Assembly: GCF_000018145.1 (NCBI RefSeq)
Contig: NC_009952.1
Coordinates: forward strand, 2,294,001-2,358,000
From: Dinoroseobacter shibae DFL 12 = DSM 16493
GTDB taxonomy: Bacteria; Pseudomonadota; Alphaproteobacteria; Rhodobacterales; Rhodobacteraceae
DNA: 64,000 bases
Reading direction: 5' to 3'
Shown: positions 28,507 through 36,802 of the stretch, in pieces
How positions within the stretch are numbered: the first letter of the stretch is position 1
Layout: each line of letters opens with the position of its first letter
Notes under the pieces: model-generated
Database searches by the model: none
Told to the model about the DNA's origin: nothing
The model's input: the letters and a program-made list of their open reading frames with translations, nothing else
Made by a program: the position numbers and the translations under genes

Positions 28507-28644
28507 TTACTGCGCCTCGCGCGCTTCTTCGGCGATGGCGTCGCCGGCGGTCGAAATATCCTGCCCCGCGCCTTCCACAGTCGCGCAGGCCGCGAGGATC
28601 AGCGGCAGGGACAGGGCGGCGAGGACGAGCTTGAGACGTGTCAT
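28507..28644 (-). CDS. Entericidin-family small lipoprotein
   Basis: 45 residues. The signal MTRLKLVLAALSLPLILAAC ends in the lipobox LAAC; the mature part CATVEGAGQDISTAGDAIAEEAR matches entericidin A/B (VEGxGxDIxxAGxAI). ATG 28644 is preceded by AAGGAG. Entericidins are small envelope lipoproteins of stress-responsive antidote/toxin pairs in E. coli; here a second member lies at 48934-49062. Confidence 0.85.
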   Translation of the reverse strand: MTRLKLVLAALSLPLILAACATVEGAGQDISTAGDAIAEEAREAQ

Positions 28645-28709
28645 GGGAACTCCTTGGGTTTGCATGAACCTGCAACGCGCAGGGAGCGCAGGTGGTTCCG
28701 GGTCGCACC

Positions 28710-28801
28710 GGCGGAGCCCCGAGGGCACGTGTTTGGCGCATCACGTTTGAGTTGAGACCAGCGCCCGGCCCGGGGGCGGGAAGCGAAGCGCCCGCCCTGG
28801 G
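28710..28801 (+). repeat. Intergenic repeat B, copy 1
   Basis: About 92-nt G+C-rich unit with a related copy at 28865-28956 (for example GTGTTTGGCG, CACGTTTGAG and AGACCAGCGCCCGGCCCG shared in order). Non-coding. It lies between the entericidin gene and repeat A copy 2. Confidence 0.75.
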
Positions 28802-28804
28802 TGG

Positions 28805-28874
28805 GGTGAGGACTGGCCCGCCGCAGGCGGCAGAACGTCCTGTGGACGTTTCGAGGTCCGAACGGGCGGAGCCC
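28805..28874 (+). repeat. Intergenic repeat A, copy 2
   Basis: Second full copy of repeat A, with four substitutions relative to 28301-28370. One change hits the AGT loop of the AACGTCC palindrome (now TGT); the paired arms are intact. Confidence 0.8.
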
Positions 28875-28956
28875 GGAGGGCGCGTGTTTGGCGTGCCACG
28901 TTTGAGCGAAGACCAGCGCCCGGCCCGAGGGTGGGCGAGAAGCGCCCGCCCTGGGG
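28865..28956 (+). repeat. Intergenic repeat B, copy 2
   Basis: Second copy of repeat B, overlapping the end of repeat A copy 2, so the order is A1-entericidin-B1-A2-B2. It ends about 50 nt before the low-G+C gene. Confidence 0.75.
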
Positions 28957-29006
28957 GGCGGGTCGGGCGCTGCCCGCACTTCGCGCGGGCGTTATCGGCG
29001 AAACGG

Positions 29007-30029
29007 CTACAACTTCGAGCGTATCTCAGTAGGCTGGTGTTCTGGAAATGATAGCCTGGATGAAAGCGCTTCCTTACTGCGAGTTTCCTCTGCCACTCCT
29101 GACATAATCATGTATTTCAGTAAATCGATTTCACTTTGTTTTAGCGTCTCGACCCAGCTTGGGCGTGCGTAAAGGTTCTCAAAATGAGTAGCGCAAAGCG
29201 TGAATATCATGGCCGCAGTATCGCGGGAACAAAGGTCAACTGACCTTAGGAATTTTAGAGCTCTATGATCTCTGTAGCGCTGCAATCCACCTATAAAAAA
29301 ATAGTAACTGCCTCCAATACAGCCGCAGAAAGTAGAGATAGTATTCCATTTGATCTTTAGAGGGTCTTTGAGAAACAAGCTATTACCATTCATGTCGCTG
29401 TCGGGTTCCGTCGCGCCAGTGCATGAAAAAGGAAGCGTTTCTGCGAACCGAGCGGCAACAAAGTGAAAGTTTGACGGTATTCGTTTGTGCAAGAGAGAGA
29501 AGTATAGCCTAAGCCGTTCCTCTCCATGCTTCACCGCTATCGAGCTGCCTCGAATTGCGTACCGAAGATAGTCTTTTCGGTCATTTCGAATCTCATCTCC
29601 GAGTTGCTCGAACATATTCCGATAAAGGGAGGTCGTTAACTTCTTCTTGTAGTGCTCAATCGCAATTGAGCGAATGAACAAAAGTAATGCTGTTTGCTCG
29701 CAGAGGTCAACTTTACGTCCCTCTATTTCTGAAAAAAGCGACGTATCGTGTTCAGAGCAAAAGCCCGGAAAGGTTGATGCCTTCTTGACTCCTGTAAGTT
29801 CAAACAGTTCCCGACTCTCAAAAGGCTTTGCTTTGAGCGAGTGACCAATTTTTATTACGTGGCCGTGTTCTGAAATTGCTTGAAGTGGACCTTTTCTTTG
29901 TAGTGAGTGTGACTTAATTGCTTGGTTTTTACAGCGTTTGCCATCGACACCATAATAGAGGCATCTGCAATCCACAGATGCACTTGTCTCTTCAATAACA
30001 CCGTGGAGTTGGCCAATTTTTCTGGACAC
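29007..30029 (-). CDS. Low-G+C orphan protein with Cys/His (HNH-like) N-terminus
   Basis: 340 residues if it starts at GTG 30029, which has GAGGTGAT just upstream; the frame continues to 30158 through repeated DNA. I do not recognise the family. Residues 20-103 hold a candidate zinc site: Cys21 and Cys23 (DCRCLYYG), Cys33 (GKRCKN), His41 (KSHSLQR), Cys91 and His94 (GFCSEHDTSLF), an arrangement reminiscent of HNH/treble-clef nucleases. Residues of about 110-225 look helical and basic. The G+C content is visibly far below the neighbours, with many AT-ending codons, so recent acquisition is likely. No partner gene is present. A stand-alone defence or mobile-element role is inference. Confidence 0.7.
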   Translation of the reverse strand: MSRKIGQLHGVIEETSASVDCRCLYYGVDGKRCKNQAIKSHSLQRKGPLQAISEHGHVIKIGHSLKAKPFESRELFELTGVKKASTFPGFCSEHDTSLFSEIEGRKVDLCEQTALLLFIRSIAIEHYKKKLTTSLYRNMFEQLGDEIRNDRKDYLRYAIRGSSIAVKHGEERLRLYFSLLHKRIPSNFHFVAARFAETLPFSCTGATEPDSDMNGNSLFLKDPLKIKWNTISTFCGCIGGSYYFFIGGLQRYRDHRALKFLRSVDLCSRDTAAMIFTLCATHFENLYARPSWVETLKQSEIDLLKYMIMSGVAEETRSKEALSSRLSFPEHQPTEIRSKL

Positions 30030-30030
30030 A

Positions 30031-30066
30031 TCACCTCGTAAACTTCTTGCATTTCGCGCGCGTTGG
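30031..30066 (-). repeat. Extra copy 1 of the ettA 3' end
   Basis: Translates PTRAKCKKFTR-stop, against [12 protein letters not shown]-stop at the real ettA end. The AGG-TGA of this copy forms the ribosome-binding site of the low-G+C gene, whose GTG starts one nt beyond the stop. Confidence 0.75.
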
Positions 30067-30097
30067 CTGCGACCTGTCAAGTCACTGCCACCGGGTG

Positions 30098-30136
30098 CCG
30101 CACGCGGCTTTGCTACGCAAAACCGCTGCCGCGCAC
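30098..30136. repeat. Hairpin 1 between ettA tail copies
   Basis: Imperfect inverted repeat GCGG-C-TTTG/CAAA-A-CCGC at 30104-30126 followed by TGCCGCGCAC. The same hairpin and flank recur at 30226-30266. Confidence 0.65.
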
Positions 30137-30161
30137 TGATGGATGCCCGCTTACGCAAGCC

Positions 30162-30200
30162 TCAACGGGAAAACTTCTTATACTTCACGCGCTTGGGCTC
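30162..30200 (-). repeat. Extra copy 2 of the ettA 3' end
   Basis: Translates [12 protein letters not shown]-stop, one residue different from the real ettA tail, but several codons carry synonymous changes (AAG for AAA, TAT for TAC, TTT for TTC). Upstream of the shared tail, copies 1 and 2 also share ACCTGTCAAG, which the real gene lacks. Confidence 0.85.
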
Positions 30201-30225
30201 TAACCTGTCAAGCTACTCCTACCGA

Positions 30226-30266
30226 GTGCGCACGCGGTTTTGCTGCGCAAAACCGCTGCCGCGCAC
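30226..30266. repeat. Hairpin 2 between ettA tail copies
   Basis: Perfect 9-bp stem GCGGTTTTG/CAAAACCGC (30234-30242, 30248-30256) with outer pairing GTGCGC/GCGCAC (30226-30231, 30261-30266). No T-run on either side, so it is not a classical terminator. Confidence 0.7.
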
Positions 30267-30267
30267 A

Positions 30268-30344
30268 CCTCGAACCCAAGCGGAACTCCAACAAATACAC
30301 CCTAACGGGTGAATTTCTTGTATTTCACGCGCTTGGGTTCGAGG
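30268..30344. repeat. Large quasi-palindrome across the ettA stop codon
   Basis: A perfect 15-bp inverted repeat (30268-30282 and 30330-30344) brackets the ettA stop. The inner arms also pair well, with CACCC/GGGTG at the centre. The left arm reads on the plus strand as a degenerate, inverted copy of the ettA tail (LEPKR, then NKYT). Confidence 0.8.
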
Positions 30345-31957
30345 GCATCCGGCCCCAGTCTCCGTGCCTTGTCTTCCTCGTAGGCTTCGAAGTTCCCCTC
30401 GAACCATTCCACATGGGCGTCGCCCTCGAAGGCGAGGATGTGGGTGCAGAGGCGGTCGAGGAAGAAGCGGTCGTGGGAGATGACCACGGCGCAGCCGGCG
30501 AAATCCTCGATGGCGTCTTCAAGCGCTCTTAACGTTTCCACGTCAAGATCGTTGGTAGGTTCATCGAGCAGGAGGACATTGCCGCCGGATTTCAGCAGTT
30601 TCGCCATGTGGACGCGGTTGCGTTCGCCGCCCGACAGGAGCCCGACCTTCTTCTGCTGGTCGCCGCCCTTGAAGTTGAACGCGCCGCAATAGGCGCGGGA
30701 GTTGATCTGGGCGTCGCCAAGCTCGATGATTTCGCCGCCGCCGGAGATCTCCTCCCAGACGGTGGCGGCGGGGTCGAGCGTGTCGCGGGACTGGTCGACA
30801 TAGGCCAGTTGCACCGTGTCGCCGTAGCTGAGCGTGCCGCCATCGGGCTGCTCCTGCCCTGTCAGCATGCGAAAGAGTGTGGATTTGCCCGCCCCGTTGG
30901 GGCCGATCACGCCGACGATGCCGCCGGGCGGCAGGGAGAAGGAGAGGTTCTCGATCAGCAGCTTGTCGCCATAAGCTTTGGTGAGGTTTTCGACCTCGAT
31001 CACCTTGCTCCCGAGGCGGGGGCCGTTGGGGATGATGATCTGGGCCTTGCCGACCTTTTCGCGCTCCGACTGGCCGGCGAGTTCTTCGTAGGCGTTGATG
31101 CGGGCCTTCTGCTTGGCCTGGCGGGCCTTGGCGCCGGCGCGGATCCATTCGAGCTCGCGCGCGAGGGTTTTCTGTTTCGCCTTGTCTTCCTTGGCCTCGC
31201 GTTCGAGCCGCTTGGCCTTCTGGTCGAGCCAGGCGGAATAGTTGCCCTCGTAGGGGATGCCGCGGCCGCGGTCGAGTTCCAGGATCCAGCCGGTGATGTC
31301 GTCGAGGAAGTAGCGGTCGTGGGTGACGATGAGGATGGTGCCCTTGTACTCGATCAGGTGTTTCTGGAGCCAGGCGATGGTTTCGGCGTCGAGGTGGTTG
31401 GTGGGCTCGTCCAAGAGCAGCATGTCGGGGGCTTCGAGCAGGAGCTTGCAGAGTGCGACGCGGCGGCGCTCCCCGCCCGAGAGGTTCGCGGGGCTGGCGT
31501 CGTCGGGGGGGCAGCGCAGCGCCTCCATCGCGATGTCGATCTGGGCGTCGAGGTCCCAGAGGTTTTGCGCGTCGATCTCGTCCTGGAGCTTCGCCATCTC
31601 GTCGGCGGTCTCGTCGGAGTAGTTCATCGCCAGCTCGTTGTAGCGGTCGAGGATGGCCTTCTTGGGGGCGACGCCGAGCATGACGTTCTCGCGCACGGTG
31701 AGGGTCTCGTCGAGGGCGGGCTCCTGGGGCAGGTAGCCGACGCGGGCGCCTTCGGCGGCCCAAGCCTCCCCGGTGAAGTCGGTGTCGAGGCCGGCCATGA
31801 TCTTCATTAGGGTGGACTTGCCCGCGCCGTTGACGCCGACGACGCCGATCTTGACGCCCGGAAGGAAGGAGAGGCGGATGTTCTCGAAGCATTTCTTGCC
31901 GCCGGGATAGGTCTTGGACACGCCGTCCATGTGGTAGACGTACTGATAGGCTGCCAT
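30302..31957 (-). CDS. ettA: Energy-dependent translational throttle ATPase EttA
   Basis: 551-residue ABC-F protein that binds the ribosomal E site and gates early elongation by ATP/ADP ratio. Two ABC domains: Walker [10 protein letters not shown] (about residue 39) and GPNGAGKST (about 355), signatures LSGGERRR and LSGGERNR, Walker [12 protein letters not shown] and [11 protein letters not shown]. The linker (about 240-320) is strongly charged, and the C-terminus is [15 protein letters not shown] 31957 ([10 protein letters not shown]) is the family start; an ATG three codons earlier is closer to AAGGG. Its 3' end is the target of the duplications described at 30031-30344. Confidence 0.97.
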   Translation of the reverse strand: MAAYQYVYHMDGVSKTYPGGKKCFENIRLSFLPGVKIGVVGVNGAGKSTLMKIMAGLDTDFTGEAWAAEGARVGYLPQEPALDETLTVRENVMLGVAPKKAILDRYNELAMNYSDETADEMAKLQDEIDAQNLWDLDAQIDIAMEALRCPPDDASPANLSGGERRRVALCKLLLEAPDMLLLDEPTNHLDAETIAWLQKHLIEYKGTILIVTHDRYFLDDITGWILELDRGRGIPYEGNYSAWLDQKAKRLEREAKEDKAKQKTLARELEWIRAGAKARQAKQKARINAYEELAGQSEREKVGKAQIIIPNGPRLGSKVIEVENLTKAYGDKLLIENLSFSLPPGGIVGVIGPNGAGKSTLFRMLTGQEQPDGGTLSYGDTVQLAYVDQSRDTLDPAATVWEEISGGGEIIELGDAQINSRAYCGAFNFKGGDQQKKVGLLSGGERNRVHMAKLLKSGGNVLLLDEPTNDLDVETLRALEDAIEDFAGCAVVISHDRFFLDRLCTHILAFEGDAHVEWFEGNFEAYEEDKARRLGPDALEPKRVKYKKFTR

Positions 31958-32036
31958 GGTTCTCATCACCCTTTGGGAATTGCGCTTGGGCGGGGTTCTA
32001 GCCAGTCTCGCGGGGCGGGGCAATGGAGGGGTGCCG

Positions 32037-32516
32037 ATGTCGGAGTTGCGGCAGATGATGGGGCGCGCGGCGCAGGCGGGGCGGGTCGACTGGATCGGGC
32101 TGCGGCCGGGGCGGCGGGCGGATGTGGTGGCGGTGGACGCGGTGCGGGTGACCGAGGCCGGGCTGGAGGGGGACCGGGCGCGGGCGGGCAAGCGGGCGGT
32201 GTCGCTGGTGCAGGCGGAGCATCTGGCGGCGATCGGCGGGTACCTGGGGCGTGGGCTGGTGGCGGCGGCGGATTTGCGGCGCAACCTGGTGGTCTCGGGG
32301 CTGAACCTTCTGGCCTATCGCGACCGGGAGATCGGGATCGGCGCGGAGGTGGTCCTGCGGCTGCGCGGACCCTGCGCGCCGTGCTCGCGGATGGAGGAGA
32401 CCTTTGGCCATGGCGGCTACGCGGCGGTGCGCGGCCATGGCGGGATGGTGGCGGAGGTGGTCCGGACCGGCACGATCCGGCGCGGGGATGCGGTGGTGCT
32501 GCGCCCGGCGCCGTGA
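32037..32516 (+). CDS. MOSC domain-containing protein
   Basis: 159-residue stand-alone MOSC protein, a fold that carries sulfur or molybdenum cofactor. ATG 32037 has GGAGGGG upstream. [21 protein letters not shown] (about residues 42-62) and [16 protein letters not shown] (about 109-124, with two Cys) are MOSC signatures. Divergent from ettA with about 80 nt between starts. The substrate is unknown. Confidence 0.88.
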   Translation: MSELRQMMGRAAQAGRVDWIGLRPGRRADVVAVDAVRVTEAGLEGDRARAGKRAVSLVQAEHLAAIGGYLGRGLVAAADLRRNLVVSGLNLLAYRDREIGIGAEVVLRLRGPCAPCSRMEETFGHGGYAAVRGHGGMVAEVVRTGTIRRGDAVVLRPAP

Positions 32517-32734
32517 GGCCGGGGCCGGGGGCCGGGCCTTGGTGGACCAAGCCCCCCTGCCCCGGAGACCGCGCGCGGCCCCGGCCCATGGCTTGGCGGG
32601 TCTCGTCCGACCGCGGGGCCGGAACGGGGCCCGGGATCTGTGCGGGGCGGGACACGCAGCGGCGCTTCACTTGCGGGCCGGTTTGCCATAGGCCTTGGCG
32701 CAGGCATCGTAGCGCGGGACCGCACGGCGAAGAC

Positions 32735-33424
32735 ATGAAAACGATCGGAATTCTCGGGGGCATGTCCGCCGCGTCCACCCAGCTCTACTATTCCGAGCTG
32801 TGCAGGCTCACGCGCGCACGGCTCGGCGGCCTGCATTCGCCGCAGCTTCTGATACGGTCGCTGGATTTTGCCGAGATCGAGGCGCTGCAGGCCGCGGGCG
32901 CGTGGACCCGCGCCGGCACGATTCTGAACAGCGAAGCGCAAGCGCTCGAACGGGGCGGGGCCGGGATCCTGCTTCTGGCGACGAATACCATGCACAAGCT
33001 GGCGGATCGGATGATGGAGGGCGTCGGAATCCCGCTGCTGCACATTGCGGATGCGACGGCGCAAGCGATCCTGCAGGCCGGATTGCGGCGTCCGGGGCTG
33101 ATGGCAACCGCCTTCACCATGGAGCAGCAGTTCTATACCGGGCGCCTGAGGGCCGCAGGGCTGGACCCGGTCCTGCCCGACCCGTCCGACCGTGCCACGA
33201 CGCACCGGGTGATCTATGACGAGCTGTGCAAGGACATCCGGACCGAGCGGAGCGAAACCGCGTTCGTTCAAATCGCGGGGCGCCTGGCCGATGGGGGCGC
33301 GGATTGTCTGATCCTGGGCTGCACCGAGGTCGGTATGCTGCTCCACCAAGGCAACGTGGCCGTTCCGGTGTTCGACACGACGCGCATCCACTGTGCGACC
33401 GCACTCGACCGCGCCATGGCGTAA
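32735..33424 (+). CDS. Aspartate/glutamate racemase family protein
   Basis: 229 residues. GILGGMSAASTQLYYSEL is the start of the Asp/Glu racemase superfamily. The two catalytic Cys positions of classical racemases correspond to LATNTMHKLAD (first position Thr/Asn, no Cys) and LGCTEVGMLL (second, Cys present), so it resembles the single-Cys amino-acid racemase subgroup rather than MurI. The start is ATG 32735 with a weak AAGA. The 218 nt before it are G+C-rich and hold only a small CTTGG/CCAAG hairpin. Confidence 0.82.
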   Translation: MKTIGILGGMSAASTQLYYSELCRLTRARLGGLHSPQLLIRSLDFAEIEALQAAGAWTRAGTILNSEAQALERGGAGILLLATNTMHKLADRMMEGVGIPLLHIADATAQAILQAGLRRPGLMATAFTMEQQFYTGRLRAAGLDPVLPDPSDRATTHRVIYDELCKDIRTERSETAFVQIAGRLADGGADCLILGCTEVGMLLHQGNVAVPVFDTTRIHCATALDRAMA

Positions 33425-33501
33425 CCTGCAAGCGGTGGGCGGCGCCCCTCCGGTGGCCGTGCGAAAGCCGAGCGCGGGCTTGGCCCGTTTCGCAGTTCTG
33501 G

Positions 33502-34092
33502 CTAGGTGCCCTTCGACCGCGCAAGACTGCGGGTCAGCAGGTGGCAGATCGCCCGCGCGGCCTCGTCCGTGGCGCGGGCGCGGTAGGCGGCGATGTTCTG
33601 GGGTGTGCGAAACAGAAGGGTCGCATTCTCGACAAGCGGCACGGCGTGGTCCGCGTCCTGCGCCCCGACCAGATCGCGCAGGATCCGCGCGAGATCGGCG
33701 CGCAGGGCGGCGGCGTGGGACTGGACGAGGTCCATATGCGCGCCGGCAAGCTCCAGGTAGGCGCGAAACAGCTTGGGGTTTGCATCGAAGCGGTCGCGCT
33801 TGATCCGTAGGATGGAGAGCACCCATTGCTCCAGACGCGCGTCGGGCGGGGCATCGGCGCTGGCCGCGTCTGCGGAGGCGGTTTCGACAGCGTCGAACCA
33901 CCGGGCCGCAAGTTCCCGGATCAGGTCGGCCTTGGTCGGAAAGAACGTGTGCACATGGGACTGGGACATGCCCACGCGTTCCGCCAGGTCCGACAAGACC
34001 AAGCGCCGACCGTCCGTTTCTTCGAGCTGGGCTTCCGCCTCGGCGATCAGCCGCGATCTGATCTTATCCGTATCGGGCTTGGGCCTTGCCAT
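33502..34092 (-). CDS. TetR-family transcriptional regulator
   Basis: 196 residues with an N-terminal TetR helix-turn-helix: LSDLAERVGMSQSHVHTFFPTKADLIREL (about residues 33-61), then an unrelated effector-binding domain. It is the second gene after the methyltransferase at 34093; the two touch (stop TGA directly followed by ATG). By the usual logic of such pairs it probably represses its own operon; an AT-rich palindrome lies upstream at 34562-34579. Confidence 0.92.
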   Translation of the reverse strand: MARPKPDTDKIRSRLIAEAEAQLEETDGRRLVLSDLAERVGMSQSHVHTFFPTKADLIRELAARWFDAVETASADAASADAPPDARLEQWVLSILRIKRDRFDANPKLFRAYLELAGAHMDLVQSHAAALRADLARILRDLVGAQDADHAVPLVENATLLFRTPQNIAAYRARATDEAARAICHLLTRSLARSKGT

Positions 34093-34542
34093 TCAGATCC
34101 ATCGTCTTGTTGTCCATGCGTAGTCGTCATAGGCGGATCCGAAGGTGTCTCGCATCCGCTTTTCCTCATGCGGGATGTACCAGAAGATCGCGGTCAGGAG
34201 AAAGGCCAATGGGGCAAGCAGCGCACACCAGGTGTTGACGTAGAAGGCCGCCGCCAGAAGCAGCAGGAAAAAGCCCAGATACATCGGATTGCGGCTGTAG
34301 CGGAACGGTCCGTCGGTGACCATGACCTTCGGTTGCCGGAAGGTGTGGATCTCGGCATCCCGGCGCTTGAAATGCCAAAACGCCCAGGCCAGCACCACGA
34401 GACCGAGCGACAGGGGAACATCCCAAGGCATGGCTGCATTGGCGCGCATCACCAGCGTTTCGGGATGCAAGACGCGCAGAGGGACCAGGGCCGAGAGCAG
34501 GATCAGAACCAGGATGGGAGGAATGAGTCGGGTCATGGGCAT
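34093..34542 (-). CDS. Isoprenylcysteine carboxyl methyltransferase-family membrane protein
   Basis: 149 residues with about four hydrophobic helices (residues 8-24, 43-62, 88-106 and 112-130). VTDGPFRYSRNPMYLGFFLLLL and IPHEEKRMRDTFGSAYDDYAWTTRRW are the SAM-binding signature of the ICMT/PEMT superfamily. In bacteria such proteins methylate lipids or small molecules; the substrate is unknown. First gene of the pair with tetR. Confidence 0.88.
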   Translation of the reverse strand: MPMTRLIPPILVLILLSALVPLRVLHPETLVMRANAAMPWDVPLSLGLVVLAWAFWHFKRRDAEIHTFRQPKVMVTDGPFRYSRNPMYLGFFLLLLAAAFYVNTWCALLAPLAFLLTAIFWYIPHEEKRMRDTFGSAYDDYAWTTRRWI

Positions 34543-34561
34543 CTCCGGATAAAGATTATAA

Positions 34562-34579
34562 ATAAAAAATATATTTTAT
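34562..34579. promoter_or_regulatory. AT-rich palindrome, candidate TetR operator
   Basis: ATAAAA and TTTTAT arms around AATATA, inside a strikingly AT-rich 45-nt stretch (34551-34595) just before the methyltransferase-tetR pair. Operator assignment is inference from position and symmetry. Confidence 0.4.
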
Positions 34580-34738
34580 CATTTAATGTGAGTCAACGAG
34601 AGAGTGTCGCGGCGCGCAGAGGGCCGCCTTCGGCGGTTTGCGCGTGGGCCGGGGGGGCGCCGCGAACGGGGGCGGTGTCGTCACCGGCGGACCGGTTCGG
34701 TCTGGCCGGGGCCGATCGCGCGGCAGGGCGCGGGGGGC

Positions 34739-35656
34739 TCAGCCCGGCGGCGGGGTGAGGTCGGGCCAGGTGCGCACGGCGTCGGGGGCGTGGTGGGTGA
34801 GCCAGGCGCCCAGATCGGTCGCGTCGCTCTCGGGCAGGGCCTTGCGCCAGGTCGCGGTGTAGGCCCCGTGGCGCTGGGGCACGCGCAGGGCGGGCGGGCC
34901 GCAGGTGGCGATATCCGGCGTGCCGCTGGCAAACAGCACGGCGATGACGTGTTCCTGCGGGCCTTGCGGTGTCTCCAGCATGGCCAGCAGGGGGCTGCCG
35001 CTGTCGCCGGTGAGGATGCGCGCGCCGTTGGGGCGCACGGGCGGCAGGGCGAAGAGGGTGCAGGCGTTCTCGGTCCAGGGGCGCACGGTGCCGGTCTGGC
35101 GGACGGCGCCGTCGAGCTCCTCGACGCTCGCCGCGCCCCAGCCCGCGTGGCGCAGGGGGAAGTCGCGCCAGGGCGGCGGCAGGCCCTCGGGGCCCGTCAC
35201 AAGCACCGGCAGCGGCGTGGCCACCGCACTCGGCACGTCGTGGGACAGTCGCAGGAGCGCCATGTCGGCGCAGGCCGGCAGGCTGTAGGCCTCGGCCTTC
35301 ATGGAGATGCGGCGGCTGGCGCTGTCGGTGCCGAAGCGCGCGACCGGCGCGGCGCGGGTGGGGAAGGTTGTCCAGGCGAAGGGGTCTTCGTGGGGCTCTT
35401 TGGATATCTCGTGCTGCTGGGGGAAGCGGGCGCAGCGAGGCGGCGCCGAATCGAGCGCGGGCAGGCGTTGATGTGGGGCGATGCAATGGGCTGCGGTCAG
35501 GATAACGGTCGGCGTGATCAGCGTGCCGGTGCAGCGCCCCAGCGAGACCACCGCGTTGGCGGCGGGCGTGTTGGCATCGTCGCGCACCTCCGCCGGGGCG
35601 GCGGCGGGCAGCAGCAGGACGCAGAGCGCGAGCAGGAGGCGGAGGCCGGTGGGCAT
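34739..35656 (-). CDS. Secreted trypsin-like serine protease
   Basis: 305 residues. Signal peptide [19 protein letters not shown] (cleavage near residue 22). The S1 triad is complete: His in [10 protein letters not shown] (about residue 57), Asp in [10 protein letters not shown] (about 133) and Ser in [10 protein letters not shown] (about 223). [18 protein letters not shown] is a typical S1 N-terminal half. It is expected in the periplasm or outside. The 196 nt between it and the methyltransferase gene hold the AT-rich operator region. Confidence 0.9.
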
Positions 35657-35751
35657 GGGTCAAACCTAGGCAGTCGGGCCGGGCAGGTCGACATGGAATT
35701 GACTTGGCCGCGGGCGGCCCCCATCAAGGCCCCTGGCACAGGAGAGGCGGG

Positions 35752-36339
35752 ATGCGGTCAGGGTGGCCAATGGCCGGGACGGGCCAGACGGTGGGCTTGC
35801 TGGGCGGATCCTTCGATCCGGCCCATGGGGGGCATGTGCATATCACCCGACAGGCCCTGGCGCGCTTCGGGCTGGATTGGGTGTGGTGGCTGGTCAGTCC
35901 GGGCAACCCGCTCAAGCCCAACCCCCCTGCCCCGCTGGCGCTGCGCTGTGCCCGGGCGCGGGCGCTGATGCGCCATCCCAGGGTGCGGATCACCGGGATC
36001 GAGGCGGAGCTGGGCACGCGCTACACCGCCGAGACGGTGGCGGGCTTGCGCCGGTGCTATCCCGGGGTGCGGTTCGTGTGGCTGATGGGGGCGGACAACC
36101 TGGCGCAGTTCCATCGCTGGGATCGGTGGGACGAGATCATGGCGCAGGTGCCCGTGGGGGTTCTGGCCCGGCCCGGGCAGCGGCTGGCCGCCCTGCGTGC
36201 CCCGGCGGCACAGCGGTTTGCGGGTGCGCGGCGCGGGGCGGCCGGGCTGGGCCGCGCGCAGGCCCCGGCCTGGGCCTTCGTGAACGTGCCGCTGGTGGAC
36301 CTGTCCTCGTCGGAGATCCGGGCGCGCGGGGACTGGTAG
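35752..36339 (+). CDS. nadD: Nicotinate-nucleotide adenylyltransferase
   Basis: 195 residues; NAD biosynthesis, adenylating nicotinate mononucleotide. [22 protein letters not shown] carries the nucleotidyltransferase HxGH-type motif (GGHVHI), followed by [12 protein letters not shown] and [14 protein letters not shown]. The C-terminal [12 protein letters not shown] holds the ISSTxIR-like motif. ATG 35752 has GGAGAGG upstream; a Met six codons later is an alternative. No rsfS follows. Confidence 0.94.
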
Positions 36340-36427
36340 CGCGGGGCGCTCGGGGGGTTCGGGAAACTTTCCAGGGGTTTGGGCGTTGAGCCTGTGAAAC
36401 GGACATCACGCCTGGAAAGGACAGAAC

Positions 36428-36763
36428 ATGAAAACGGGACTTATCATCGGGGTCGGCGCCGTCGCCGTGGTCGCCATTGCGGCCGCCAGTTACATGATCG
36501 ACGTGGAGCAGACAGAGGACGCGCAACTGCCGAATGTGGAGATCGACGTGGAGGGCGGCCAGCTGCCCGAGTACGAGACCACCGTGGGCGACGTGGACAT
36601 CGTGGACGAGACCATGACCGTGGACGTGCCGGAGGTGGAGGTGACCACACGCGAGGAAGAGGTGACGGTGCCGATGCTCGACGTGCAGCCGCCGGGCGAG
36701 GACAGCCGAGCCGCCGAAAGCCGGGAGGCGCGTGAAAATGCGCCAGCGCAGGCTGTGCAGTAA
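36428..36763 (+). CDS. Acidic membrane-anchored protein of unknown function
   Basis: 111 residues. One N-terminal hydrophobic segment (MKTGLIIGVGAVAVVAIAAA) anchors a very acidic tail (about residues 24-90) with alternating Val and Asp/Glu (for example VDIVDETMTVDVPEVEVTT), probably beta-strand repeats or disordered. AAGGACAGAAC precedes the ATG. I do not recognise the family. A perfect terminator follows directly. Confidence 0.75.
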   Translation: MKTGLIIGVGAVAVVAIAAASYMIDVEQTEDAQLPNVEIDVEGGQLPEYETTVGDVDIVDETMTVDVPEVEVTTREEEVTVPMLDVQPPGEDSRAAESREARENAPAQAVQ

Positions 36764-36770
36764 GGGTTCC

Positions 36771-36797
36771 GGGGGCGCCGAGCGGCGCCCCTTTTTC
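36771..36797 (+). terminator. Intrinsic terminator
   Basis: Perfect 8-bp stem GGGGCGCC/GGCGCCCC (36772-36779, 36784-36791), GAGC loop, TTTTT. Ends the acidic membrane-anchored protein gene. Confidence 0.9.
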
Positions 36798-36802
36798 GTG
36801 CG

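Noticed and set aside
28238-28956. CRISPR array
   Set aside because: The repeats are 70 and 92 nt, interleaved and unevenly spaced, with no short-repeat/spacer periodicity.
29855-30052. 65-codon ORF in a second frame at the start of the low-G+C gene
   Set aside because: It overlaps the conserved-looking Cys/His domain of the main frame and has no ribosome-binding site; kept only as a possible alternative if a frameshift is proven.
30031-30344. Integron attC array reading of the hairpins
   Set aside because: No attC R-box (GTTRRRY) core sites or integrase are visible, and the repeated units contain ettA codons; the 3'-end integration reading explains more.
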